64,000 nucleotides of DNA from Microvirga brassicacearum (lineage in GTDB: Bacteria; Pseudomonadota; Alphaproteobacteria; Rhizobiales; Beijerinckiaceae): the NCBI RefSeq assembly GCF_008757455.1, contig NZ_VCMV01000024.1:40782-104781 (forward strand), in the 5' to 3' direction. The stretch's first letter is position 1. Every line of letters starts with the position of its first letter. Shown here piece after piece: positions 53,622 to 61,397 of this stretch. A program made the translations under genes and the position numbers. The notes under the pieces are model-generated. The model did no database searches, had not been told where the DNA came from, and saw only the letters and a list, made by a program, of their open reading frames with translations.

Positions 53622-54296
53622 CTAGATAATCTGCCGGATCGCGCCGGACACGATGCGGCGCGAAAGAAGGACGGGGGCGGAAATCGCCGTGCGGGCCTCA
53701 GCGCGCATCGCCTCCGAATAGCCCATACAATGCATGATCACGAGATCGCAATCCGCCAATTCCGCGGCTTTGGCCGCGACATCGTCGCCCGCATAAGGCG
53801 ATGCCGCCACAAGCTTGGGCGTCGAAACCGAATTGAAAACGTGGCGTTGCGGAAATTCCGCGATCTGCCGTTCGAGCGGCAGCATGACACCGAGGCGCTG
53901 CGCGGACGCCGCCATCGACTCGACCATGGAATCGACGATGCGCTGGGCTTCGATCATCAGGGTGTGGCGAAGCGGCTTCACGTGCGTGCCGGTGCACAGC
54001 AACACCACCGCATCGAACTTCTGCAGGTCGATGCGCTCGAGAAGCTCCTCGAGCCACACCTCCACGCGTTCTTTTGATATCGCGACTTCACTGCCGTTTT
54101 TGAGACGGGTGGCAAAGGCCGTTTCGCCCGCCCGCGGGGCGAGGTCCGCGATCTCCTGGTCGGAGCGGCCGTCGAGAGCGCCGAACTCATGCGCGTCGAC
54201 GTCACCGCCAATATCGGCCAGCATCTCCGGGACGATATCGTCCCGCGGGCTCTGGCCGATCGTCACGAAGGCCAAGCGAAGCTTTTTCGTCATCAT
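53622..54296 (-). CDS. AroM family protein
   Basis: A 224-residue protein of the AroM family, which belongs to the Asp/Glu/hydantoin racemase-like fold. The start LAFVTIGQSPRDDIVPEM and the FGALDGRSDQEI block are family signatures. C101 (LLCTGTH) and C190 (MHCMGYS) are where this superfamily places its two catalytic cysteines, so racemase- or isomerase-like chemistry is plausible; E. coli AroM has no established activity. Two start codons (54296 and 54293) are adjacent. A dyad at 54348-54367 lies 51 bases upstream, shared with the DUF917 gene. Confidence 0.85.
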   Translation of the reverse strand: MMTKKLRLAFVTIGQSPRDDIVPEMLADIGGDVDAHEFGALDGRSDQEIADLAPRAGETAFATRLKNGSEVAISKERVEVWLEELLERIDLQKFDAVVLLCTGTHVKPLRHTLMIEAQRIVDSMVESMAASAQRLGVMLPLERQIAEFPQRHVFNSVSTPKLVAASPYAGDDVAAKAAELADCDLVIMHCMGYSEAMRAEARTAISAPVLLSRRIVSGAIRQII

Positions 54297-54347
54297 GGGA
54301 CCCTGCGTATTGAAGTTCGCAGGCTAAACGTTGAATTCGCCATCGAG

Positions 54348-54367
54348 CTATAGGGGATTGCCCTTAT
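54348..54367. promoter_or_regulatory. Putative AroM-LuxR operator, site 1 (aroM-dpp)
   Basis: CTATAGGGGATTGCCCTTAT lies between the regulator's stop and the aroM start. It shares 15 of 20 bases with site 2 at 55562-55581, including TAGGGG and CCCTTAT at the same spacing. It is roughly dyadic (AGGG/CCCT). The gap to the aroM start codon is 51 bases. Confidence 0.7.
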
Positions 54368-54398
54368 GGCAGGCATGCCCAGCAACTAAGCAATTGCC

Positions 54399-55340
54399 TC
54401 ACAATTCCGGGTGCTCGGCCGACACGACGAGCCGGATGAGAGCGCCGGTCGAGGCGACCTCCATCTTGCTCATGACCTTGGAGCGATGGATTTCGACAGT
54501 CTTGGGACTGATCCCGAGCTGACGCCCGATGGCTTTGTTGGACAATCCTTCGGCCGCCAGCGACAACACCTGCCGCTCTCTCGGCGTCAGGCGTTGCAGA
54601 CGCTCCGCGAGAATTGGCGCCGTTTCGTAGGAGCGGTGCAGGTCGCGTCGCCCATCGAGGAGCAATCGCATGGCGCCGGCCACGATTCGGCGCGCGAGCA
54701 CCACCGGCTTGCCGCTCGCCCGCGCCACCATCGCGCGGTCCGCCTCATTGAAGCCCACCGAATTCAGGACGATAATCTCGCTCTCGGCGAGGTCGATGAG
54801 CGCGTGCGCAAGTGCATCCCGGTCACCCGGCGCTGCGTGGCTGAGCACGATCCGATAGGGAGAAAGCGCTGTCACATTGACCTCGGCGACCTGCTGCGCG
54901 AGCGGCTGAACGAGGCCGATCACGCCGCCATGCGCGGCAAGCGCCAGCACGCCGGACTCCATCGCCCGCTGCGCGTTCACCGTGAGACAGCGGCTTTCGA
55001 ACTCCCGGAACAGGCCTGTCGACAGGATGACCACCAGGTCGAAATCGCTTGGGGCGAAGCCGGCGAGAATGCGCGCGAGACGTTCCCCGACGCGCGGCTT
55101 CGAGATGACCACGTCCGTGCCGTCGGCGAGGCGGGTCACCAGCGCATGCTCATCGACACGCGGCGCGAGCTCCGCGATCTCCGCGTCCGTCAGCCCATCG
55201 AGCGCACCGAACTCTGTTGCGGCGATCGGGAGATCGAGTTGCGCGAGAATTTCCGGCACGACATCCAGACGCGGCGTCTGCCCCACGCCGACGAAGGCGA
55301 CACGTAAGAGATCAGGCCGCGCGGCCATGCTTGTCGTCAT
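54399..55340 (-). CDS. AroM-like/LuxR-type HTH fusion regulator
   Basis: A 313-residue protein with an AroM-like domain in residues about 10-230 (VAFVGVGQTPRLDVVPEIL, EFGALDGLTDAEI) and a LuxR/NarL-type HTH in about 250-300 (LTPRERQVLSLAAEGLSNKA, then a recognition helix in ISPKTVEIHRSKV). At the positions of the AroM cysteines it has S107 (ILSTG) and S194 (LNSVG), so the first domain probably binds a ligand without catalysis. It is upstream of, and on the same strand as, aroM and the importer, and divergent from the DUF917 gene. It is the obvious regulator of both. No receiver domain or autoinducer domain is present. Confidence 0.88.
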   Translation of the reverse strand: MTTSMAARPDLLRVAFVGVGQTPRLDVVPEILAQLDLPIAATEFGALDGLTDAEIAELAPRVDEHALVTRLADGTDVVISKPRVGERLARILAGFAPSDFDLVVILSTGLFREFESRCLTVNAQRAMESGVLALAAHGGVIGLVQPLAQQVAEVNVTALSPYRIVLSHAAPGDRDALAHALIDLAESEIIVLNSVGFNEADRAMVARASGKPVVLARRIVAGAMRLLLDGRRDLHRSYETAPILAERLQRLTPRERQVLSLAAEGLSNKAIGRQLGISPKTVEIHRSKVMSKMEVASTGALIRLVVSAEHPEL

Positions 55341-55631
55341 CGCTCATCGTTCAATGTCTTGGGCTCCGTCGCTTCGCGCATGTGTAGCGCGAGCGCGCGG
55401 GCGCGGACAAGCCGCCTCCCCGATTGGCGCGAAACGGGGGGAGCGCCCCGTCGCTCGAAAACGGCGCCTCCGGAGGAATTACACAGGGATAAACTGACCG
55501 AATTCGGTGCGTTGAAGCACGAAATCCTAGCCCAAGCGGCCATGCGTTTCTCGGCATAATGCTCTAGGGGCAGACCCTTATTTCGACACGGCGAACGAAG
55601 CGCTACCGTTCGAACCCTTACCGGAGGTGAT
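55341..55631. other. Divergent control region of the hydantoinase cluster
   Basis: A 291-base region between the AroM-LuxR regulator (minus) and the DUF917 gene (plus). It contains site 2 of the putative operator (55562-55581) and a strong ribosome binding site GGAGGT (55623-55628). A possible -10 for the plus genes is TACCGT near 55604. I find no clear promoter for the regulator itself and no gene. Confidence 0.5.
55562..55581. promoter_or_regulatory. Putative AroM-LuxR operator, site 2 (DUF917-hyuA)
   Basis: CTCTAGGGGCAGACCCTTAT matches site 1 (54348-54367) outside position 3 and the four central bases. It ends 50 bases before the first ATG of the DUF917 gene, practically the same distance as site 1 has to aroM. 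The spacing is what an activator bound next to the -35 region would need. Confidence 0.7.
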
Positions 55632-55634
55632 ATG

Positions 55635-56714
55635 ATGATCCGTGAATTCGGGGCGGACGAGATCGACCCGCTTGCCATTGGAGCCTGGATTCTCGGGACC
55701 GGCGGCGGCGGCAGCCCTTATCTTGCGCAGCTGAACCTGAAGCAGCTCTATGCCGACGGCAAGACCTGCCGCCTGATCGATCCCCTGGCCTTGGGCGATG
55801 AGGATTATGTTGCGGTCGTGTCGAAGATGGGCGCTCCGCTCGTCGGACAGGAACGCCTCGTCGATCCGGCGCATCTTGCCCGCGCCGTCCAGGTTATGGA
55901 GGAATATCTTGGCAAGCGCTTCAGCGCGATCATGAGCGTCGAGATCGGCGGCGGCAACGCGCTTTCGCCGTTCCTCGCCGGTGCACTCCTCGATCTTCCG
56001 GTCGTGGACGCCGACGCGATGGGGCGCGCCTATCCCGAGGCGCAGATGACGAGCTTCGCGATCGGCGATCTCAAGATGTATCCGTTGAGCCTTGTCGATT
56101 GCCGTGACAACGAAGTCGTCGTCGCGCGCACGCCGTCCTGGAAATGGATGGAGCGGATTTCGCGCAACGTGTGCACCGAGGTGGGTTCAACCTCGGCCAC
56201 CTGCAAGGCTCCTCGCACCGGCAAGGAAGTCAAGGAATGGGGCGTATTGCACACCGTCACCCAGGCGACATCGCTTGGTCGGGCCGTGCTGAAAGCTCGC
56301 GCCTCCCATAGCGATCCGATCGCGGCCGTCCTTGAGCACGCGAACGGAAAAATCGTCTTCAAGGGCAAGGTGAGCGACATGGATCGCCGCACGACCGGCG
56401 GTTTCTTGCGCGGCACTGCCACTATCGATGGGCTCGACACCGATCGCGGCAGCAAGCTCGAACTGGCATTCCAGAACGAGTGGGCCGTCGGTCTCAAGGA
56501 CGGCGAAGCGATCGTCATGACGCCGGACCTGATCTGCGTCCTCGACACCGTTTCGGGCGAAGCGATCGGCACCGAAACCCTGCGCTATGGCCAGCGTGTG
56601 ACGGTCATCGCCTTGCCCGCGCCGGAGATCCTTCTCACCCCCAAGGGGCTCGACCATGTCGGCCCCCGGGCCTTCGGTTACGACCTCGACTTCAAATCGG
56701 TATTTGCAGCATGA
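55635..56714 (+). CDS. DUF917 family protein (S-methyl thiohydantoin desulfurase type)
   Basis: A 359-residue protein of the DUF917 family, now linked to S-methyl thiohydantoin desulfurase domains. LGTGGGGSPYLAQL (about residues 19-32) is the Gly-rich N-terminal signature, and VVSKMGAPLVGQERL and SVEIGGGNALSPFLAG are conserved blocks. The C-terminal half is the second subdomain (GKVSDMDRRTTGGFLRGTATI). Family members occur beside hydantoinase/oxoprolinase genes, as here, but a biochemical role for this protein is not proven. ATGs at 55632 and 55635 compete; the second is better spaced from GGAGGT. It overlaps the hydantoinase gene by four bases. Confidence 0.9.
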   Translation: MIREFGADEIDPLAIGAWILGTGGGGSPYLAQLNLKQLYADGKTCRLIDPLALGDEDYVAVVSKMGAPLVGQERLVDPAHLARAVQVMEEYLGKRFSAIMSVEIGGGNALSPFLAGALLDLPVVDADAMGRAYPEAQMTSFAIGDLKMYPLSLVDCRDNEVVVARTPSWKWMERISRNVCTEVGSTSATCKAPRTGKEVKEWGVLHTVTQATSLGRAVLKARASHSDPIAAVLEHANGKIVFKGKVSDMDRRTTGGFLRGTATIDGLDTDRGSKLELAFQNEWAVGLKDGEAIVMTPDLICVLDTVSGEAIGTETLRYGQRVTVIALPAPEILLTPKGLDHVGPRAFGYDLDFKSVFAA

Positions 56715-58267
56715 AGCGCATCGGCATTGACGTCGGCGGCACCAATACGGACGCCGTCCTGATCGACAAGACGACGGTTCTCGGAGCCGTCAAATCCCCC
56801 ACCACGTCGGATGTAATGTCCGGTGTCGTCAACAGCATCCAGCGCATCGTCAAGGAGCAGGGCGACGCTCGGCTCGATATCGACGCGGTGATGATCGGCA
56901 CCACCCACTTCACCAACGCGGTCGTTGAACGCGCGCGGCTCGACCGGGTCGCTGCGATCCGGATCGCCCTGCCCGCCTCGGCTTCCTTGAAGCCGATGGT
57001 CGATTGGCCTGCGGACCTGCGGGCCTGTGTCGATCCGCTGACCTTCATGATAGAGGGCGGTCATGAATATGACGGTCGTCCTCTCGTTCCACTGGACAAG
57101 AATGCGATCCGCGAGGCGGCCGCGCAAATCAGGGACGCGGGCGTCACGGCCGTCGGCATTACAGCGCTGTTCTCCCCACTGACGGCCGAATGCGAACTGG
57201 AGGCGGCCGAGATCGTCGCCTCCATCGTGCCCGATGCACGGATCACGCTGTCGCATCGTCTCGGACGGATCGGTCTCCTTGAGCGGGAGAACGTCACCCT
57301 GCTGAACGCCTCGCTGCAGAGCCTCGGCAAAGCCACCGTCGCGGCCTTCCGCGATGCGCTCAAGAGCGTCGGCATCGTGGCGCCGTTCTATCTCACGCAG
57401 AACGACGGAACGGTCGTTTTGGCGGAGGTTGCCGCCGCGAACCCGGTCTACAGCTTCGCATCCGGCCCAACCAATTCCATGCGCGGCGCGGCCTTCCTGT
57501 CGGGGCGCGATGAGGGCATGGTCATCGACGTGGGCGGCACTACAAGCGACGTCGGTTGCCTGGTCAACGGCTTCCCGCGCGAAGCCAACAACATCGTCGA
57601 AGTCGGTGGTGTGCGCACGCTCTTCCGCATGCCGGACCTGCTTCCCATGGCACTCGGCGGCGGCACCATCATCGATCCCCAGACCGGCAAGATCGGTCCG
57701 CGCAGCGTCGGTTATCGGATCACCGAGAAGGCGCTCGTTTTCGGCGGCGATACGCTGACGACGACGGATATCGCGGTTGCGGCAGGGCTTGTGGAAATCG
57801 GTGATCGCGACCGCGTCAAGCATCTCGATAAGAGTCTCGTGAAGCAGCATCTGGCCGGCATCCACGCGATGATCGAGGACGGCGTCGATCGCATGAAGAC
57901 TTCGGCCGGCGACATGCCGATCATCGTCGTCGGCGGCGGGGCTTTCCTCGTGCCGGACCGCCTCGCCGGTGTGAGCGAGGTGATCCACGTGGAGCATGCA
58001 GGCGTGGCGAACGCGCTCGGTGCGGCGATGGCTCAGGTCTCGGGCGAGGTCGATCAGGTGTTCTCCGGAATGACCCGTGAGGCGGCGCTTGCCTCAGCCC
58101 AGGAAATCGCAACCCGCCGGGCGGTGGAGGCCGGAGCGGATGTCGAGACGATCAATCTCGTCGATGCCGAGGATATCCCGATTGCGTATCTGCCCGGAAA
58201 CGCGCGCCGCGTCCGCGCGCGGGTGGTGGGCACCATCGGCAGCCCGGGCATGAAACTCGTCGCCTAG
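56711..58267 (+). CDS. Hydantoinase/oxoprolinase family protein (HyuA-like)
   Basis: A 518-residue protein of the hydantoinase A/oxoprolinase family, an ATP-dependent amidohydrolase group acting on cyclic imides such as hydantoins or 5-oxoproline. The ASKHA-fold phosphate loops are seen in IGIDVGGTNTDAVLID at the N-terminus and VIDVGGTTSDVG near residue 275. GGGTIIDPQTGKIGPRSVGY and VGGGAFLVPDRL are later conserved blocks. No HyuB partner is present; in DUF917-linked clusters HyuA-like proteins often occur alone with DUF917. The ATG at 56711 overlaps the DUF917 stop (ATGA), so the two are coupled. Confidence 0.9.
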   Translation: MKRIGIDVGGTNTDAVLIDKTTVLGAVKSPTTSDVMSGVVNSIQRIVKEQGDARLDIDAVMIGTTHFTNAVVERARLDRVAAIRIALPASASLKPMVDWPADLRACVDPLTFMIEGGHEYDGRPLVPLDKNAIREAAAQIRDAGVTAVGITALFSPLTAECELEAAEIVASIVPDARITLSHRLGRIGLLERENVTLLNASLQSLGKATVAAFRDALKSVGIVAPFYLTQNDGTVVLAEVAAANPVYSFASGPTNSMRGAAFLSGRDEGMVIDVGGTTSDVGCLVNGFPREANNIVEVGGVRTLFRMPDLLPMALGGGTIIDPQTGKIGPRSVGYRITEKALVFGGDTLTTTDIAVAAGLVEIGDRDRVKHLDKSLVKQHLAGIHAMIEDGVDRMKTSAGDMPIIVVGGGAFLVPDRLAGVSEVIHVEHAGVANALGAAMAQVSGEVDQVFSGMTREAALASAQEIATRRAVEAGADVETINLVDAEDIPIAYLPGNARRVRARVVGTIGSPGMKLVA

Positions 58268-58396
58268 CGCCTGATCCGGCGAAGTGGATACCGGTTCGCC
58301 GAAAGATGATGGCGCCAAAACAACGCGCTAGAGCCGGATCAGATTCGAAGAAACTGAATCCGACTCTAGCCGCACCCGGACGCAATCCGATCTGAG
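58262..58396. repeat. Composite dispersed repeat, copy 2
   Basis: The first part (58262-58330, CCTGATCCGGCGAAGTGGATACCGG...) is the same repeat family as 26357-26405. The second part, 58329-58372, is an imperfect palindrome with TAGAG and CTCTA ends and GGATCAGATTC/GAATCCGA arms. Both are known types of small intergenic repeat in Hyphomicrobiales. The element begins at the hydantoinase stop codon. Confidence 0.7.
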
Positions 58397-58420
58397 AAGC
58401 CCGCCTGTTGGCGGGCTTTT
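58397..58420. terminator. Bidirectional terminator
   Basis: AAGCCCGCC-TGTT-GGCGGGCTT is a perfect 9-bp stem followed by TT on the plus strand and by AA/TT-type runs on the minus strand. It lies between the converging hydantoinase and phhA genes and can serve both. Confidence 0.8.
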
Positions 58421-58436
58421 CAGTAATGCGCACAGC

Positions 58437-59312
58437 TCATTTGAGCTTGGTTTTGGTCGACGGAAAATCGCGCCAGAAATCGCCGGTTCCCTGCCGGATG
58501 ACCACGTCCTGCGGCAGGATCTCGAAGGGCGTGCAGGTCGGCAGCGCGCGGTATTTCTCGAACAGCGCGGTGAAATCGGTCCGCTTGAGCAGATCGAACA
58601 AATCCTCGAATCGCTCGATCACGAAGTAGGTCGCCTGGAAGTCGTCGATGTAATATCCGGTCCGCAGGACGCGATCGAGGTCGAAGGCCAACTGGTTGGC
58701 GGAGGGATCCTCCACCACATATTTCGCCTCGCCGAAGGACGAGACGATGCCGGCGCCGTAGATCTGAATGCCCTCGGGCTTGCGGATCAATCCGAATTCG
58801 ATCGTGTACCAGTTGAGGCGGGCTAAGAACTTCACCCCCTTCTGCTCGACCGCATCGAGGCCGATCCGGCCGTATTCATTCATGTAATCGGCGTAGGCGG
58901 GATTGGTCAGAAGCGGTACGTGGCCGAAGACATCGTGGAAGATGTCTGGCTCCTCCAGATAGTCGAGTTGCTCCCGGCTGCGGATGAAAGTTCCGGCCGG
59001 AAACTGGCGGTTGGCCAACATCTGGAAAAACGGCCGCGACGGAATGAGCCCAGGAACCGCTACCACCTCCCAGCCGGTCAAACGCCGCAGCCTGGCGTTC
59101 ATCCGGTCGAAATTGGGCACGCCTTCGGAACCGATGCCGAGCGCCTCGAGGCCGTGCAGATATTCCTCGCACACGTGGCCCTTGAGGGTCTGCTGCTGGC
59201 GCTCGATCAGCACGCGCCAGATGGCGTGGTCCTCGGCTGTGTAGCGCTCCCAACCTTGGTCGATGATGCAGTCTTCGACGGTTTGAGCGGTCAAAACGGT
59301 ATGGCCGGACAT
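58437..59312 (-). CDS. phhA: Phenylalanine 4-monooxygenase
   Basis: A 291-residue pterin-dependent aromatic amino acid hydroxylase making tyrosine from phenylalanine. The iron ligands are H126 and H131 (IFHDVFGHVP) and E172 (WYTIEFGL). The bacterial single-domain size, without an ACT regulatory domain, fits. The ATG at 59312 is preferred to an in-frame GTG at 59321. No pterin carbinolamine dehydratase (phhB) or Lrp-type regulator is adjacent. It is convergent with the hydantoinase gene. Confidence 0.95.
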   Translation of the reverse strand: MSGHTVLTAQTVEDCIIDQGWERYTAEDHAIWRVLIERQQQTLKGHVCEEYLHGLEALGIGSEGVPNFDRMNARLRRLTGWEVVAVPGLIPSRPFFQMLANRQFPAGTFIRSREQLDYLEEPDIFHDVFGHVPLLTNPAYADYMNEYGRIGLDAVEQKGVKFLARLNWYTIEFGLIRKPEGIQIYGAGIVSSFGEAKYVVEDPSANQLAFDLDRVLRTGYYIDDFQATYFVIERFEDLFDLLKRTDFTALFEKYRALPTCTPFEILPQDVVIRQGTGDFWRDFPSTKTKLK

Positions 59313-59552
59313 CGCCTTCACTCCCGAGCGCCAGAGGAAACCAGCACGGATTGCGAAAGCCCGCCTGCGGCGACCTCCGCATCTCTATAACGAGCGATAT
59401 GGCGTCCGAGATCCGGCGCGCCAGCCGGCGAGCGTGGGATACCCCCTTGGGGGCAGGCAAAGAATGGCGGGACGGCGCGGCCTGCGACCGCCGCAGGCCA
59501 GAGGAATTGCAAACTCCCCTGGCCGCGGCGATCGTCCTTGGCCGGTCTCGTT

Positions 59553-61145
59553 CTACTCTTTGGTGGCCCAGTAGAGCAGAATCTGGTTGTCGGCGCGTTG
59601 CACGAGTTTGACCTTTTTCGACACACCCCAGGCGAGCGCCTGCTGATGGACCGGGATGAAGCTCCAATCCTTCATGGCGATCTCGAAGGCCTGCTTGATC
59701 ATCAGATCGCGCTTCGTCTTGTCGGTCTCGACAAGGATCTTGTCGGTCAGCGCATCGAGTTCCTTGTTGCAATACCCGCCGTAATTCGTCTCGCCTCGGC
59801 TCGAGGTCGCCACATCCCGGCAGCCCATGATGTCATGGAGCACGTTGTGCGCGTCGAAGGTGCCCGGTGTCCAACCAAGGAGATAGAACGACGTGGAGTA
59901 GCCGCCTGATTTTCCGGACTTGCCAAAGTACAGGGCTTTGGGTTGAGCCGTGAGGTTCACCTTGATGCCCGCGCGAGCGAGCATCGAGACGGCTGCCTGG
60001 CAGATGGCCTCGTCGTTGACGTAGCGATCATTCGGGCAATCCATGCCGACTTCGAAGCCGTTGGGATATCCGGCATCGGCGAGAAGCTTCTTGGCGCCTT
60101 CGAGATCGAACTTCGGCCGCGTGAAGTCCTTTGCGTGCGTAAACAGCTCGGGCGCGATCATCAGCGCCGAGGGTGTCGAGAGCCCGCGCATCACGCGATC
60201 GCGGATGAGGTTCATGTCGATCGCCTTGTAGAACGCCTCACGGACGCGCACGTCCTTGAACGGGTTCTTGCCCTTCACGTTCGAGGACAGGAGCTCGTCC
60301 CGCACCGTATCGAAGCCGAGAAAGATCGTGCGGAGTTCAGGGCCGGTGAGGACCTGCTTGTCCGGGGCCGAGTTGACGCGCTGGATATCCTGCAACGGCA
60401 CTGGCTCGATCACGTCGACCTCACCCGAGAGGAGTGCTGCAACGCGGGTGGCGTCGCTGCTGATCGGCGTGAACACGATCTCGTCGAGATTGTGCTCGGG
60501 CTTGTCCCACCAGCTCGGGTTCTTCTTGAACACGGTTTTCACGCCGGCCTGATGGCTCTCGATGAGAAATGGCCCGGTGCCGTTTGCGTTCAGCGAGGCA
60601 AAGCTGGGAGTTGTTGCAGCGGCCGGCGTCGGAGCGGCGGCGTTGTTCGCCTCGCTCCACTCCTTGTCCATGATGTACCAGGTATCCCACTGCGAGTTCA
60701 GGATCGGATTGGGCGTCGTCAGGATCACGTCGACCGTATGATCGTCGACCTTCACGAATTTGGCGCTCGTCGGAACGCGCGTCGCGAAATTCGAACCGGT
60801 GGCGCGAACCCGATCAGCCGAGAAGACCACGTCGTCGGCCGTAAACGCGTTGCCGTTGTGAAACTTGATGCCTTTGCGCAGATAAATGCGCCAGCGTAAA
60901 CCGTCCTCGCTGGTCTCCCAGCGTTCCGCGAGAGCCGGTTGAATGGCCAGATCCTTGCCGCGTTTCGTCAGTCCCTCGTAGACGTGCCCGAGATGGGCGT
61001 TCGTCGTGGTTTCATTGAGCGTATAGGGGTCGAGAGACTTGAGGTCGCCCTGGTTTGCATAACGCAGGCTGACCGCAAAGGCCGGCATCGCCAACGCCGT
61101 GAGCGATACCGCGGCGGCTGCCGCCATCATATTCTTCCGGATCAT
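59553..61145 (-). CDS. Peptide-type ABC binding protein (orphan)
   Basis: A 530-residue cluster C binding protein (SBP_bac_5) with a signal peptide (residues 1-24, ending PAFAV). LAERWETSEDGLRWRIYLRKGIKFHNGNAFTADDV is the typical early block, and NGTGPFLIESHQAG is the GPF segment. A Cys pair (about DCPNDRYVNDEAIC) and later cysteines (GCRD, GYCNK) could form disulfides. No permease or ATPase genes adjoin it, so it must share a transporter encoded elsewhere or use the one at 48-53 kb. It diverges from the iron-containing alcohol dehydrogenase gene. Confidence 0.9.
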   Translation of the reverse strand: MIRKNMMAAAAAVSLTALAMPAFAVSLRYANQGDLKSLDPYTLNETTTNAHLGHVYEGLTKRGKDLAIQPALAERWETSEDGLRWRIYLRKGIKFHNGNAFTADDVVFSADRVRATGSNFATRVPTSAKFVKVDDHTVDVILTTPNPILNSQWDTWYIMDKEWSEANNAAAPTPAAATTPSFASLNANGTGPFLIESHQAGVKTVFKKNPSWWDKPEHNLDEIVFTPISSDATRVAALLSGEVDVIEPVPLQDIQRVNSAPDKQVLTGPELRTIFLGFDTVRDELLSSNVKGKNPFKDVRVREAFYKAIDMNLIRDRVMRGLSTPSALMIAPELFTHAKDFTRPKFDLEGAKKLLADAGYPNGFEVGMDCPNDRYVNDEAICQAAVSMLARAGIKVNLTAQPKALYFGKSGKSGGYSTSFYLLGWTPGTFDAHNVLHDIMGCRDVATSSRGETNYGGYCNKELDALTDKILVETDKTKRDLMIKQAFEIAMKDWSFIPVHQQALAWGVSKKVKLVQRADNQILLYWATKE

Positions 61146-61397
61146 CAGGCTCGTTCTCCACTGTGGGGCTTTTACGGCAGCCGCATTGTTGCTGTTTTCG
61201 GGCTCTCGAAGCCCGGCCGCGCAACGTGGCAGGTATCGGTGAAGCGGTCCAGCAACGCGTTGCCGAAAGATGTCCATCCGTCGCCGAAGCGTTTCTTTGT
61301 AACGCGCATGCGCGAACCATTGAACAGTGGTGCAAGACGTCGCCTTGCTCGTATGATCGAGCTCATTCCCTTGGGCTAAATTCCAGCGAGGCGCACC

